The notes under the pieces are model-generated. The model saw only the letters and a list, made by a program, of their open reading frames with translations, made no database searches and was not told the DNA's origin. Shown piece by piece: positions 45,556 through 55,389 of a stretch of DNA of 64,000 bases. The stretch is from assembly GCA_947053925.1 (NCBI GenBank), contig CAMRUG010000003.1:1-64000 (forward strand). Reading direction: 5' to 3'. Position numbers and translations under genes: made by a program. The DNA is from an uncultured Clostridia bacterium (GTDB lineage: Bacteria; Bacillota; Clostridia; Christensenellales; CAG-314). Every line of letters starts with the position of its first letter. The stretch's first letter is position 1.

Positions 45556-46737
45556 TTATCCTATTTGTTTTTCCACTGTCGGCACAACGTATACATCGGA
45601 GTACTGTTTGTTGATTTCTCTCTGGATATATTCCGTTATCTGCTGTGCGGTAAACTTGGTATCGTAATGCACAGCCAAATCGAATATCAAATTCGTATGC
45701 GTCGGACCTTTGACCATACGGAAGTCGTGGATGGTAAAATGTTCGTCCATAGCAACGACTATTTTTTCCACTTCGGCTTTGTACTCGTCTAACTTGGCGT
45801 CTCCGATAACTATAGGGTCTAAATGTATAACGAGCGTTATGTTCGTATTCTCGGCAAAGTCGCGCTCTATCTGGTCAATCATATCGTGGCTTTCTAAAAC
45901 TGATACCGACGAATCTACTTCGACGTGAACGCTTGCATAATACTTATCCGGTCCGTAATTGTGTATATTAAGGTCGTGAACGCCCAATACTCCCGAAAAT
46001 TGCTTGATACGCGCAACTACGCTTTCCACCAGTTTTTCGTCAGGCGCCGCGCCAATCAAATTATTGTAAGTTTCGCGTAAAATTTTGATACCCGCAACCG
46101 CTATCACGACCGCTACCGCAACTCCCATAAAACCGTCTATATTAAAGCCTGTATAGTGGGAAATTATAACGGAAACAAGTACGGCGCTTGTAGCGCCTAC
46201 GTCCGATATGCTGTCGATTGACGTCGCTTTCAACAAGTCCGAACCGTAACGTCTGCCGAGTTTGCGGTTGAAGAAAAACATCCACAGTTTTACCAACACC
46301 GAAACGGAAAGTATTACTATTGTAACAATTTCAAACGGTATTTCGGCAGAATTGCCTTTAAAAGTATCAACAATCTTAGTTACGCTCTCTATGCACAGTT
46401 CTACCGCGACTACCAACACGATAAACGCGACTACCATGGCAGCAACATACTCTGCCCTGCGGTGTCCGTAAGGATGTCCTTTGTCGGCAGGTTTACTTGC
46501 AAGAGTTACCCCGACAACCGATACGATATTACTGCCGCAATCGGACAAGTTATTCATACCGTCGGCAAGTACCGATACTAAACCGAATAGCGCTCCGGCA
46601 ACGATTTTGGCTGCGGCAAGCAATATATTTAAAATAATACACACAATGCCCGACATTTTACACACGCTATCGCGCGTAGCGGCATTTTCGGTGTCATTAC
46701 GGTTTTTTATAAAAATTTTCAACAACAAATTTGTCAT
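45556..46737 (-). CDS. Cation diffusion facilitator family transporter
   Basis: CDF-type metal/H+ antiporter, 393 residues, probably exporting Zn2+, Fe2+ or Mn2+. Six membrane segments are predicted; segment 2 has VLADGMNNLSDCGSN and segment 5 has SISDVGAT. The loop after segment 2 carries KGHPYGHRRAEY. A cytoplasmic domain follows (GVHDLNIHNYGPDKYYASVHVEVD) with a second ferredoxin-like repeat at the C-terminus, longer than in typical 300-residue CDF proteins. Confidence 0.9.
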   Translation of the reverse strand: MTNLLLKIFIKNRNDTENAATRDSVCKMSGIVCIILNILLAAAKIVAGALFGLVSVLADGMNNLSDCGSNIVSVVGVTLASKPADKGHPYGHRRAEYVAAMVVAFIVLVVAVELCIESVTKIVDTFKGNSAEIPFEIVTIVILSVSVLVKLWMFFFNRKLGRRYGSDLLKATSIDSISDVGATSAVLVSVIISHYTGFNIDGFMGVAVAVVIAVAGIKILRETYNNLIGAAPDEKLVESVVARIKQFSGVLGVHDLNIHNYGPDKYYASVHVEVDSSVSVLESHDMIDQIERDFAENTNITLVIHLDPIVIGDAKLDEYKAEVEKIVVAMDEHFTIHDFRMVKGPTHTNLIFDLAVHYDTKFTAQQITEYIQREINKQYSDVYVVPTVEKQIG

Positions 46738-46825
46738 AAGCGTATTTTACTGCAACGGTAATTGTTTTGTCAACGTACAAATTTCTAATGCAAATTACAC
46801 ATTAAAAAACTAAAACTATACAATG

Positions 46826-48136
46826 TTATTTTTTCGCCGATAAATCTTGTGCAAATGTTGCAACCACGCACTTCATCGCTTCGTCGGCGTCCGTCCCTTC
46901 AAGATATGCGCGCACTTTATTTTCCGTTCCGCTCTTACGTAAAACCACTCTGCAATCGGGGTACAGCGCCGAGATACGTGCAACGGTAGACGTCAAACTC
47001 GTCTCGGAAGCCAAACGGGCGTTATTGTCGTTAAGCGCAATGTTTTTAACGGCATACGGCAATTCTATACACTCTTTTGTATACTCAAATATACTGCCCT
47101 TTTCCGAATAAATTTTACATATAAACAAAGCGTTGATAATAGCGTCCGAACTTGTAGCAAGATCGCTCAAAATATAATGTCCGCTTTCTTCTCCGCCGAA
47201 ATTCAATCCGAGTTTTGCCATTTGACCGAATACGTTAATATCCCCCACTGCGCTTCTGACAAGGTTTACGTTCATTTCCGACAACGCTTTTTCAACTCCG
47301 CCGTTAGTAAGAACCGTACCGCACACAGCGTTGCCTGCAAGTTTGCCGCATTCGTGCAAATACTTGGCTATAGCGTAAAATACCTTGTTGTTAGGCACAA
47401 AGTTTCCGTTTTCAAAGACCGCTAATCTGTCGGCATCGCCGTCAAAAGCAAACCCCAGTTTGCACTTGCTCTGACTCATCTTTGACGCAAGAAAGTCAGG
47501 ACAGGTTGCGCCGCAATCAACATTTACTTTTTCGCCGTTTATTTTATTGCAAAATGCGGTAACGCTTGCGCCTGCCTTGGAAAATATCAAAGGCGCGACT
47601 TTGTAACTAGAACCGTAACAGCAGTCGAGCGCGACCGAAAGCCCGTTTAATTTGACGTTTACGGCTTTTAACGCGTCTTCCGCATAGATATTGTCTATAT
47701 CGTAAAAAATAGGTTCGTAAACTTTTTCACGGCTGATTTCCGTCTCGCTCAGATTTTCCATCATACGCGAAACTATCGCCTGTTTTGACGCGCACATCTT
47801 AACGCCGTAGCGGTCAAAAACTTTAAGCCCGTTGTCGGTAGGAGGATTGTGGCTAGCCGTTATCATAATACCGTAATCTCCGCCTAGTTTACGCGTAAAA
47901 TGCCCTACCGCATTAGTTGGCAGAATACCCAAATTTATTACGTTTCCGCCGCCCGAATAAACCCCCTGCGCCAAAGCGGAAAATAAATTACTGCCCGACT
48001 TACGCGTATCCCGTGCGACAACAACTATCGGGCAATCTCCTAAAAGCGCCAAACTTTTTCCTAACAAAAAAGCAGTACCGTCCGTCAAGGTACTGCCATA
48101 CGTTCCGCGTATACCGTCCGTACCAAATAAATTCAT
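46826..48136 (-). CDS. glmM: Phosphoglucosamine mutase
   Basis: Converts glucosamine-6-phosphate to glucosamine-1-phosphate for UDP-GlcNAc and peptidoglycan; 436 residues. MNLFGTDGIRG at the N-terminus, the phosphoserine loop TASHNPP (Ser95), the metal loop FDGDADR and the sugar site GGEESGH are all intact, and the C-terminus has VRKSGTENKVRAYLEG-like sequence. It lies between trxB and the CDF gene. Confidence 0.95.
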   Translation of the reverse strand: MNLFGTDGIRGTYGSTLTDGTAFLLGKSLALLGDCPIVVVARDTRKSGSNLFSALAQGVYSGGGNVINLGILPTNAVGHFTRKLGGDYGIMITASHNPPTDNGLKVFDRYGVKMCASKQAIVSRMMENLSETEISREKVYEPIFYDIDNIYAEDALKAVNVKLNGLSVALDCCYGSSYKVAPLIFSKAGASVTAFCNKINGEKVNVDCGATCPDFLASKMSQSKCKLGFAFDGDADRLAVFENGNFVPNNKVFYAIAKYLHECGKLAGNAVCGTVLTNGGVEKALSEMNVNLVRSAVGDINVFGQMAKLGLNFGGEESGHYILSDLATSSDAIINALFICKIYSEKGSIFEYTKECIELPYAVKNIALNDNNARLASETSLTSTVARISALYPDCRVVLRKSGTENKVRAYLEGTDADEAMKCVVATFAQDLSAKK

Positions 48137-48246
48137 ATCTATCTCCTTATACTACAATTTTAAAATTCTTTGGTACGCTAATATTCTTCTGCTTACAGGG
48201 CGGCATTGCCCGACAAGGAACAAAACCACCCGCTTAAATATTTAAT

Positions 48247-49146
48247 TTATTTTAACGTTTTTGCATACGAAACGGCAAAGCTGCCCGCTTTTGCACCGTC
48301 GGAACAAGCGGTAACGATTTGCTTTAAACTGCCGTTTGTAACGTCTCCTGCGGCAAACAAGCCTTTTACAGACGTTTCGCATCTGCCGTCAACAACCAAA
48401 TAGCCCTTGACTTTGTCAAGCCCGTCTATTTGAATAAAATCGGATATGGGTGCCGCGCCTACTGCGACAAATACGCCGTCAACTTCGATACTGCGCTGAC
48501 CGCCGTTTGCGTAAACGGTAATTCCCGTAACCTTTTCTTCGCCTGTAATTTCCGCTACGCCGGCATTATATATTACTTCTACATTGCCTTTATTTTGCAA
48601 TGCGGCAACGTTTATTTCTTCCGCCGTTAGTGCGCTGTTAGAAGCAATAATATATACTTTACTGCACAAATCCGCAAGATATAACGCTTCGCGCACCGCT
48701 TGGTTGCCGTATCCTACAACTGCGACGGGAGCGCCTTTGTAAAAATTGCCGTCGCAAGTCGCGCAATAACTGACGCCTTTGCCGACATAACCGTCTTCTA
48801 TACCCAGTTTGTTGTGCGCAGTACCTGTAGATACTATTACGCTTGCAAAATCATACTCGCCTTTGTCCGTTTTTATTACAAACTTATTGTCCCGTTTAGT
48901 TAACTCCAAAACTTTTTGACGTACGACTTTTAAACCGAGTTTTTTTGCCTGACTTGCCATATCGGTTGCAAGTTGCCAGCCTTCGACAGATACATACGAC
49001 GGAAAATTTTCTATTTTGTCTATGTTAGCCACCAAACCGCCCAAACCGAACTGTTCAAACAGCGTAACCTCGGCGTTAGCGCGCAATGCGTATACCGCCG
49101 CCGTTAAACCTGCAACTCCGCCGCCTATTATTGCTATATTTTTCAT
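48247..49146 (-). CDS. trxB: Thioredoxin reductase family protein
   Basis: FAD/NAD(P)H-dependent disulfide reductase, 299 residues. The FAD motif GGGVAGLTAA is at residues 8-17, the redox site CATC at 128-131, and a second nucleotide motif VGYGNQAVREAL at about 144. GLFAAGDVTNGS lies near the C-terminus. No thioredoxin gene is adjacent, so the partner may be thioredoxin or another small redox protein. Confidence 0.92.
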   Translation of the reverse strand: MKNIAIIGGGVAGLTAAVYALRANAEVTLFEQFGLGGLVANIDKIENFPSYVSVEGWQLATDMASQAKKLGLKVVRQKVLELTKRDNKFVIKTDKGEYDFASVIVSTGTAHNKLGIEDGYVGKGVSYCATCDGNFYKGAPVAVVGYGNQAVREALYLADLCSKVYIIASNSALTAEEINVAALQNKGNVEVIYNAGVAEITGEEKVTGITVYANGGQRSIEVDGVFVAVGAAPISDFIQIDGLDKVKGYLVVDGRCETSVKGLFAAGDVTNGSLKQIVTACSDGAKAGSFAVSYAKTLK

Positions 49147-49365
49147 AAGTATTTACTCTCCGTTTTGTATGCGAATACAATTATTTTATACTATCCTAAA
49201 TGCGTAACTTGTAAAAAATTGATTTATTTATGACACTATTGACGTAAACACCGAAATAGCATACCAAATCTGAACGGCAACGATTTAACACATACCGCTA
49301 ATCGGTTTTTTACGCTACGCATTGTCGAGATTATTTTATCAAATTTTTTAAAATACGTAAAGCAA

Positions 49366-49392
49366 AAGCGTTTGCTAATAATACAAACGCTT
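49366..49392 (-). terminator. Terminator after beta-helix lipoprotein
   Basis: AAGCGTTTG (49366-49374) pairs with CAAACGCTT (49384-49392), followed by TTTTGCTTT on the minus strand. Confidence 0.78.
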
Positions 49393-49403
49393 CTCTTATT
49401 TAA

Positions 49404-51818
49404 TTATTTGTTAGTAATTATAACGACATCGCCGTTGCCTTCGATATTTTTATTTTCTAACAACGTTCCGCCGTAGGAGTTGCCTTCAAATACAAACGTC
49501 GAACCGACTGCGGTACTCGTTGATTTTAAAATTTCTCCGTCCTTATCGCAAAAAGTCGTTAATGTATTGTTTTTAACTGTGATAACGGCGTCCGCTCCTA
49601 TATCGTTAAAACGTATAGCGCGGTCTTGACCGTTAATGAACTCGTTATTCTCAATTACTATAGTTCCGCCGACAGTGCCAACTTTTCCGTTACTTTTAAC
49701 GCTTTGTAAGGCTATAGCGTTATGTTTGATATTTTCAAATTGACAGCCTTTTACGTTGATACCTTCGCTGTTAGTAGTATAAATTCCCTGAAAAGCGTTT
49801 TTGAATACGCACTGCTCGAATACGAGATTTTTCCAAATACGCGCGTCCTCACCCGAGCCGAAATGCGCCGCCGCAATTCCGCCCGTTTCAGCTTCCATTT
49901 TGTCTGATGACTTCGCGGAATCTTTCATATCGAATTCGCATTTACGCATAGTCAAACCGTCGCAGGAGAGCAGGTTATGATACCAACCGTTAAATTCGCA
50001 GTATTCGGTAAACTTCAATTCGCTAAACACAAGGTCTTTAATAACAAACTCTGAATAATAATCTTGATTTTTTTCTGTAACAGGGTTATATACGGTATTA
50101 TTACCGGAATACATATGTCCGACAACCAACTCTAAACCGTTTACCACAGTACCGCTTTCGCCGATAATACTGACATTTGAAATTTCACGGATATACCACG
50201 GTATACTGCTTGTTAACGTGTCGACAGACACATACTTGCTTTGACGTATATAAAGTTTATCGTAAGTATCGGCAACAAGTTTGATTGTAGAATTGTTTTT
50301 GAACGAATCGAATGCCATTTGCGCCGAAGCGGAATTGACGGTATATTCGTACTTTACGTCTTCTTCCTGATTGTTTTCTATATTGGTTACTATGGTGTCC
50401 GCGTTCATAGCCCTGCCTACTATAGCACCGACATTCATTGCCGCAGGACCGTAATGGTTGGTAACTTGGTCTACCTTAACCGTAATATTACTTACGCTGT
50501 TTCCTGTTGCCGAAGCGACTTGACCGTCGGCGCATTGCAAAGCACCGACAATGCCGCCTATATCGCGGTATCCTTTAAGTACTGCATTTTTAACAGTGCA
50601 ATCGGTAACGGAATTGGCAACATTGTAACCTACGATTCCGCCGACTTTGTCGCCGTTATCGTAACTGCTTCCGCTAGCATTAGGCACACAAATAATTTCC
50701 AACCCGTCTACCGAACAATTTGTAATGTTAGAGTACGAAAAGCCTGCAATAGCGCCTGCCCAATGGTTAGCATTTATCTGCGCGTTTTTAACTGTAATAT
50801 TGCTTATTTGCATAGATGCTGTGTTTCCGACAATTACGGATACTTTCTCTGTGCCGGTAATTATTGCTCCGTCAACGGTAAAATTGCGGATAGTCGCCTC
50901 ACACTGCCACATATCTCCGAATAAGCCTATATTGCCTTGTCCTGTAATTTTTAAATTACTGATAGTATGACCTTGCCCGTCAAACGTTCCCAAGAAACCG
51001 TTAATAGGAGTCCACTCTTGGTTGTTAAGGTCAATATCCGCATCCAAAACTACGGTTTTGCCGCTGTATTTATCGGAAGTATTAACGTTATCTCTGAAAA
51101 GAGCAAACTGCTCGGAATCAGTTATAACGTACTTGTCGCAAGTTCCGCAATAAAGCGTATCTTTGTCGTAATCGCTGTGATTTGCGGCAACAACCAGATC
51201 CGCCAAATTTACTTCTACGTCCTCGGTCAATGCAAAGTTTTTGTTGCACGATTTACAAGTCCTGTACGCTTGCATACCGTCCGTATGGTCGTTTAAGACA
51301 GCGTTTACCGTTTCAAACTTATGCCCTTTAGGTATAGCAACCGTTGTAAGTTCGTTGCCGTCTGTGGCAAAGTCTTTTCCGCATAGAGTACAGTGATTGT
51401 GTTCTATTATTCCGTCGGTATCGCAAGTTGCGTCTACTTTACTTACAGGTTGTAAATTATGTTTTTCTGTATCTGTCGGTATAGTTACTTCCGTTATTTC
51501 GTTTTTATTACCGTCAAAGTTCTTCCCGCACAGTGTACAATGCTGATGCGCTACGGTTCCTTCCGTTGTGCAGGTTGAGTCTACTCCGTCAACAGGTTGT
51601 AAATTGTGATTATTCTCATTTACAGGTATCTTTTCTTCTTCCTTTTTGTTACAGGAAGAATCTGTACAGTATCTTTCTTTAAGTCCTTGCTCTGTGCAAG
51701 TGGGTTCTTTAACTGTCTGCCACTCTCCGAAAGTACACTTGTGTTGGCAGGCAACTAATGTTGCCAGACACGACAGTACTGCTACTACTAGTATAACTAT
51801 CGTTAGCTTTCTTTTCAT
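49404..51818 (-). CDS. Cysteine-module lipoprotein with beta-helix
   Basis: 804-residue predicted surface lipoprotein, signal peptide with lipobox LATLVAC. Residues 25-200 hold three repeats of a CTEQGLKERYC/CTTEGTVAHQHCTLCG type with cysteine pairs spaced about 20 residues apart, like the other two lipoproteins of this window. A GLUG-like and right-handed beta-helix region follows (SGKTVVLDADIDLNNQEWTP, GTFDGQGHTISNLKITG, GGIVGYNVANSV). The C-terminal 300 residues are also beta-helical (NNEFINGQDRAIRFND). Function is unknown; polysaccharide binding is typical for such folds. A long 5' leader of about 200 bases precedes it. Confidence 0.82.
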   Translation of the reverse strand: MKRKLTIVILVVAVLSCLATLVACQHKCTFGEWQTVKEPTCTEQGLKERYCTDSSCNKKEEEKIPVNENNHNLQPVDGVDSTCTTEGTVAHQHCTLCGKNFDGNKNEITEVTIPTDTEKHNLQPVSKVDATCDTDGIIEHNHCTLCGKDFATDGNELTTVAIPKGHKFETVNAVLNDHTDGMQAYRTCKSCNKNFALTEDVEVNLADLVVAANHSDYDKDTLYCGTCDKYVITDSEQFALFRDNVNTSDKYSGKTVVLDADIDLNNQEWTPINGFLGTFDGQGHTISNLKITGQGNIGLFGDMWQCEATIRNFTVDGAIITGTEKVSVIVGNTASMQISNITVKNAQINANHWAGAIAGFSYSNITNCSVDGLEIICVPNASGSSYDNGDKVGGIVGYNVANSVTDCTVKNAVLKGYRDIGGIVGALQCADGQVASATGNSVSNITVKVDQVTNHYGPAAMNVGAIVGRAMNADTIVTNIENNQEEDVKYEYTVNSASAQMAFDSFKNNSTIKLVADTYDKLYIRQSKYVSVDTLTSSIPWYIREISNVSIIGESGTVVNGLELVVGHMYSGNNTVYNPVTEKNQDYYSEFVIKDLVFSELKFTEYCEFNGWYHNLLSCDGLTMRKCEFDMKDSAKSSDKMEAETGGIAAAHFGSGEDARIWKNLVFEQCVFKNAFQGIYTTNSEGINVKGCQFENIKHNAIALQSVKSNGKVGTVGGTIVIENNEFINGQDRAIRFNDIGADAVITVKNNTLTTFCDKDGEILKSTSTAVGSTFVFEGNSYGGTLLENKNIEGNGDVVIITNK

Positions 51819-52024
51819 TTTCGTCTCCTTTTAACAATCGTTGTTTTGATGATTGATTCTGACGTTTATTGTTTAAACGGCGTTTCCAACCCAAAACTCG
51901 AATTTGACTTTTAAAAATTATAACACGCTAAAATAACGCCGTTTTCTATGTTTTTATTGCTATAATTATAAACAGTTATTTAAACGCTAATTTTGCCTTG
52001 TTGTTTTTTGCAATTGTCTGTAAC
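51819..52024. other. Long leader of beta-helix lipoprotein
   Basis: Minus-strand leader between promoter and ATG. AACGGCGTT and AACGCCGTT (near 51875-51885 and 51934-51943) can pair over about 55 bases. A second TGTTATAAT element lies between them. No leader ORF with a ribosome binding site is seen. Confidence 0.4.
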
Positions 52025-52054
52025 ATTATATAGTTTCGGTTACAATATTGTCAA
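52025..52054 (-). promoter_or_regulatory. Predicted promoter of beta-helix lipoprotein
   Basis: TTGACA (52054-52049) and TATAAT (52030-52025) are 18 bases apart on the minus strand. It directly follows the rpsI terminator. Confidence 0.65.
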
Positions 52055-52076
52055 GAATAATTCTACCGTACAAAAA

Positions 52077-52110
52077 AGCACTTCCGAATTTTGCTGAGTT
52101 CGGAAGTGCT
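52077..52110 (-). terminator. Terminator after rpsI
   Basis: AGCACTTCCGAA (52077-52088) pairs with TTCGGAAGTGCT (52099-52110), followed by TTTTTT on the minus strand. Confidence 0.92.
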
Positions 52111-52130
52111 TCGATGTAACAACAGAAAGA

Positions 52131-52541
52131 TTATCTCTTAGAGAATTGCGGAGCTTTACGGGCTTTCTTCAAACCGTACTTCTTTCTTTCCTTCATACGC
52201 GGATCACGCGTTAAGAAACCGCTCTTCTTCAAAATCGCTTTATCTTCGCCTGCCAATACCAACGCACGGGAAAGACCGTGGCGGATAGCACCTGCTTGTC
52301 CTGTATAACCGCCGCCGCTTACATTTACTACTACGTCGTACTTAGAGATTGTATCGGTAGCGTTTAACGGTTGACGTACTATATACTTCATAGTATCGAG
52401 ACCAAAGTATTGGTCGATATCTCTGCCGTTAATCGTAATTGTTCCGTTGCCGCCGGGGATAATTCTTACGCGGGCGATAGACTTCTTTCTTCTGCCCGTT
52501 CCCCAAAATTGAACTTTTTTCTTTGCGCTAACTTTTGCCAT
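52131..52541 (-). CDS. rpsI: 30S ribosomal protein S9
   Basis: 136-residue S9. [18 protein letters not shown] and the basic C-terminal tail ending [12 protein letters not shown], which reaches the P-site tRNA, are standard. It is 14 bases downstream of rplM and co-transcribed with it; GGAGGG precedes the ATG. Confidence 0.98.
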   Translation of the reverse strand: MAKVSAKKKVQFWGTGRRKKSIARVRIIPGGNGTITINGRDIDQYFGLDTMKYIVRQPLNATDTISKYDVVVNVSGGGYTGQAGAIRHGLSRALVLAGEDKAILKKSGFLTRDPRMKERKKYGLKKARKAPQFSKR

Positions 52542-52555
52542 TGTTCATTCCCTCC

Positions 52556-52990
52556 TTAGTCCAACGCCAACACTTCGGGCTTTTGAGCCTCGTGCTTGTG
52601 TTCTGCGCCTTTGTAAACGCGAAGTTTTGTGAGCATCTTTCTACCGAGACTGTTGTGGGGAAGCATTCCCTTAACTGCCTTCATCATAGCAAAGTCGCTT
52701 CTTTCCGCCATAAGCTTACTATACTTAGTTTGCTTCAAGTGTCCGGGTCTGGGCGAACGGCGAACATACATTTTTTGATCTAATTTTTTGCCCGTTAAAA
52801 CTACTTTGTCGCAGTTGAGTACAATTACGAAATCTCCCGTATCAACGTGCGGCGTAAAAGTGGGCTTATTCTTTCCACGAAGGATAGACGCAACCTGACT
52901 GGCAACGCGACCGAGAGGTTTGCCTGCGGCGTCTACAACATACCATTTCCTTTCAACGGCTTCTTTCTTAGCCATAAAAGTCTTAACCAT
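52556..52990 (-). CDS. rplM: 50S ribosomal protein L13
   Basis: 144-residue L13, an early assembly protein of the large subunit. [20 protein letters not shown] and the [14 protein letters not shown] and [13 protein letters not shown] stretches are standard. AGGAG precedes the ATG. It begins the rplM-rpsI unit, with its own strong promoter and a structured leader. Confidence 0.98.
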   Translation of the reverse strand: MVKTFMAKKEAVERKWYVVDAAGKPLGRVASQVASILRGKNKPTFTPHVDTGDFVIVLNCDKVVLTGKKLDQKMYVRRSPRPGHLKQTKYSKLMAERSDFAMMKAVKGMLPHNSLGRKMLTKLRVYKGAEHKHEAQKPEVLALD

Positions 52991-53125
52991 TTTTAATTTC
53001 TCCTGTTTCTCCGTTAAACAACGGAATATTTAAGTTTGATTGCTGTTCACGGTTGAACAATTACCGCCAGTGGACGCGGTTTAGATACGGCAGAGCTTAA
53101 AATACCGTACCGAATTATTCACAGC
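52991..53125 (-). promoter_or_regulatory. Candidate L13 autoregulatory leader
   Basis: The leader of about 130 bases before rplM can form TGTTCA-ACCG-TGAACA and CCGTT-GTTT-AACGG, plus a CCGC/GCGG stem. Ribosomal protein L13 leaders are known in low-GC Gram-positive bacteria. The structures here are consistent with such an element, but I cannot match it to a covariance model by eye. Confidence 0.5.
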
Positions 53126-53131
53126 CTTACA

Positions 53132-53160
53132 ATTATACAAAATGGCGTGTTCCTTGTCAA
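53132..53160 (-). promoter_or_regulatory. rplM promoter, full consensus
   Basis: TTGACA (53160-53155) and TATAAT (53137-53132) are exactly 17 bases apart: a perfect vegetative promoter. Confidence 0.9.
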
Positions 53161-53201
53161 GCAATATTTACCAATCGGATTGTATATTTAATGATTATTT
53201 A

Positions 53202-55205
53202 TCACAGCGTAGACCATCTATAAGCATAGTACTGTCCCAAAAAGTTTTCTGCGTTAATCTCTGCATTCGTTACGTCCACCGCTACAGCCGACGACGATGA
53301 CGCGCCGTTTTTGGTAACTTTCCAGTTTTCTGTATTTGCAAAGGTTACTTTTGCAAGTTTTGTACATTGGTCGAAAGCCCAACATTCGATATTGACTACC
53401 TGCTCGGTAATTGTAATTTCGCTTATTGCAGTATTTTGGAACGCATACGATTCAATCAGTCTTAAAGACGACGGCAGTTTGACCGTAACAAGATTTGTAC
53501 AGTTTGAAAAAGCGCCGCGCAGTACTCTTTCTACACCCTCGGGGATTATAATATTTGTTATAAGTTCGTTGTTTTCAAAAGCGTACTCGGCTATTTTGAC
53601 TACGCCTTCGGGAATTTCTCCGTTCTTATTAGCGCGGTAAAGAATTGTGCCGTCTTTAGACAGAACTGCGTTATTAACCGATTTGTACGTTGCGTTTTGC
53701 TCGCTTACCGTTATGGTGTCTATTACTGACTTGCATCCATTAAACATTTCGCCTATATTTGTTAAGCCGCTGCCGATATGCACCGATTTCAATTCCGTAC
53801 AACTGCGGAATATGTTACCAGTTATTTTTTCTACACTGTCGGGAAAACTCATTGAACTGATTTTCGTACCGGAAAACGCATTTTCGCCTATCGTCTTGAC
53901 GGCTGAATGCAGGTTAACCGCCGTTAACTTCAAGCATTGATTAAAAGCATTCTTAGGGATTGCCGTCATACTTGCGGGTATATTGACAGTGCCTTCTATG
54001 CCTTCTGGAGCCTTTTTGATGGTAGTCATCGCTTTATCGTACAAAATTCCGTCCAACGAACTGTATACGGCGTTCTTTTCGTCAACCTTTATACTTTTTA
54101 AAGACGGTATTGTAAAGAAATACGAATATATACTTGAAACGGTTGACGGCAGTTCAATTTCCGTCAACTTAGCACAGCTATAGAAAGGTTTAGACGTGTC
54201 CATATAGGAAGTCGTCTCCGTAATTTTTTCTACGCCCTCCGCAAAAACGATTTTTTCCAACTTTGAACTTCGAAAAGAATTTTTACCGAAATTTACAGTT
54301 TGTCCCGATACGGTCAACTCTGTCAAGCCCGACGAATAAAAAGCGGATTCCCCTATTGACGTAACAGAGGCAGGCAGCGAGACGGAAGTCAATTTTGAGC
54401 AGAACCAAAACATATTTTTAGGCAGTTCCGAAAGTCCTGCACCGAAAGTAACGCTTTCGAGTTTAGACTGCTGAAAAACACCCTCCTCGCAAATAGTTAA
54501 AGTATCTGGAAGAACTATCGAGGTTATACCCGATCCGTAAAAACACTGCGATTTTAGCGTTGTAATTCCCTCCGGAATCGTTACGCTCGTTATGTTCTTT
54601 TTAGACTTAAAGGCATTTGCGCCTATTGTGGTTATCGCGATACCCTGATAAGTAGCGGGAATTACTACCGCCGTTGCTTCTTCGTTGGTAAAACCCGTTA
54701 CCGCATAAGTTCCGTCAGACAGCAACTCAAAAGTTAATTCTGCCGTTATTTTTTCTTGCCAGCCGCAAACTTGACAAACACCGTCTTTAACTGAGTGGTA
54801 GCTTTCGTCTGTCTTTTCATTACAGCGACTGCATTGATGCCAGTGCGTATTATCTCCGAATTTCCATTCGGTTGAACTGTCGTGTCCTAACGCTTCAATA
54901 GGTACTCTGACGCTTTGCTTACACAGTTGACACACTCCGCTTTTTTCTCCGTTCGTCAAACAATCGGGCTGCTTTGTAATTTCAAAATCAGCGATATCGT
55001 GCTCCAACTTTTCTATTTCTTCCGTTTGCTTGTCTTTACACTCCGTGCATACACGCTCGCGCTCTCCTTTTTCGGTACAGGTTGCTTGCTTTACGGTTGT
55101 CCATTCGCCGTAAGTATGCTGAGTATGTTTTTTACACGATACGCACAGCAACGCCGTACTGAACACTAGCAAAGTCAATAAAAACAACAAAGTTTTTTTC
55201 TTCAT
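53202..55205 (-). CDS. Leucine-rich repeat (BspA-type) lipoprotein
   Basis: 667-residue surface lipoprotein, lipobox LLCVSC. Residues 25-155 carry the cysteine-pair module also seen in two other lipoproteins here (CTEKGERERVCTECKD, CLTNGEKSGVCQLCKQ, CSRCNE, CQVCGW). From about residue 170 onward there are about 17 LRR_5 units of the pattern IGENAFSGTKISSMSFPDSV. Such proteins bind host or microbial surface ligands in other species; the ligand here is unknown. The promoter is shared with the divergent XRE gene. It sits between rplM-rpsI and truA, which are neighbours in most Firmicutes. Confidence 0.88.
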   Translation of the reverse strand: MKKKTLLFLLTLLVFSTALLCVSCKKHTQHTYGEWTTVKQATCTEKGERERVCTECKDKQTEEIEKLEHDIADFEITKQPDCLTNGEKSGVCQLCKQSVRVPIEALGHDSSTEWKFGDNTHWHQCSRCNEKTDESYHSVKDGVCQVCGWQEKITAELTFELLSDGTYAVTGFTNEEATAVVIPATYQGIAITTIGANAFKSKKNITSVTIPEGITTLKSQCFYGSGITSIVLPDTLTICEEGVFQQSKLESVTFGAGLSELPKNMFWFCSKLTSVSLPASVTSIGESAFYSSGLTELTVSGQTVNFGKNSFRSSKLEKIVFAEGVEKITETTSYMDTSKPFYSCAKLTEIELPSTVSSIYSYFFTIPSLKSIKVDEKNAVYSSLDGILYDKAMTTIKKAPEGIEGTVNIPASMTAIPKNAFNQCLKLTAVNLHSAVKTIGENAFSGTKISSMSFPDSVEKITGNIFRSCTELKSVHIGSGLTNIGEMFNGCKSVIDTITVSEQNATYKSVNNAVLSKDGTILYRANKNGEIPEGVVKIAEYAFENNELITNIIIPEGVERVLRGAFSNCTNLVTVKLPSSLRLIESYAFQNTAISEITITEQVVNIECWAFDQCTKLAKVTFANTENWKVTKNGASSSSAVAVDVTNAEINAENFLGQYYAYRWSTL

Positions 55206-55291
55206 TTCAATTCTCCTTATCTCCCGTATATTGACCGAACTTATTTACACAAACATTTCTTTTTAACTGTTTTTCAGTTCGGCCGATTTAA

Positions 55292-55320
55292 ATTTTAACC
55301 TGTTTCAGATTAAAAGTCAA
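55292..55320 (-). promoter_or_regulatory. LRR lipoprotein promoter
   Basis: TTGACT (55320-55315) and TAAAAT (55297-55292) are 17 bases apart on the minus strand. The spacer contains the first AACCTnnnnCAGATTAA repeat. Confidence 0.65.
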
Positions 55321-55338
55321 TAACCTAAAACAGATTAA
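55297..55338 (+). repeat. Two 17-bp direct repeats, likely operators
   Basis: AACCTGTTTCAGATTAA (55297-55313) and AACCTAAAACAGATTAA (55322-55338) share 13 of 17 bases, 25 bases apart. One covers the LRR lipoprotein promoter spacer and the other covers the XRE promoter spacer. An additional AACTG-TTTTT-CAGTT palindrome lies at 55265-55279. They are good candidates for the binding site of the XRE protein. Confidence 0.6.
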
Positions 55339-55340
55339 GT

Positions 55341-55346
55341 TATAAT
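55341..55346 (+). promoter_or_regulatory. Candidate XRE gene -10 box
   Basis: TATAAT with a poor -35 (CAATAA, 17 bases upstream), consistent with an activated or weak promoter. Confidence 0.45.
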
Positions 55347-55389
55347 TTATCGGTTTTTAATAAAGGATAATATTATGAGGAGAAGGAGA

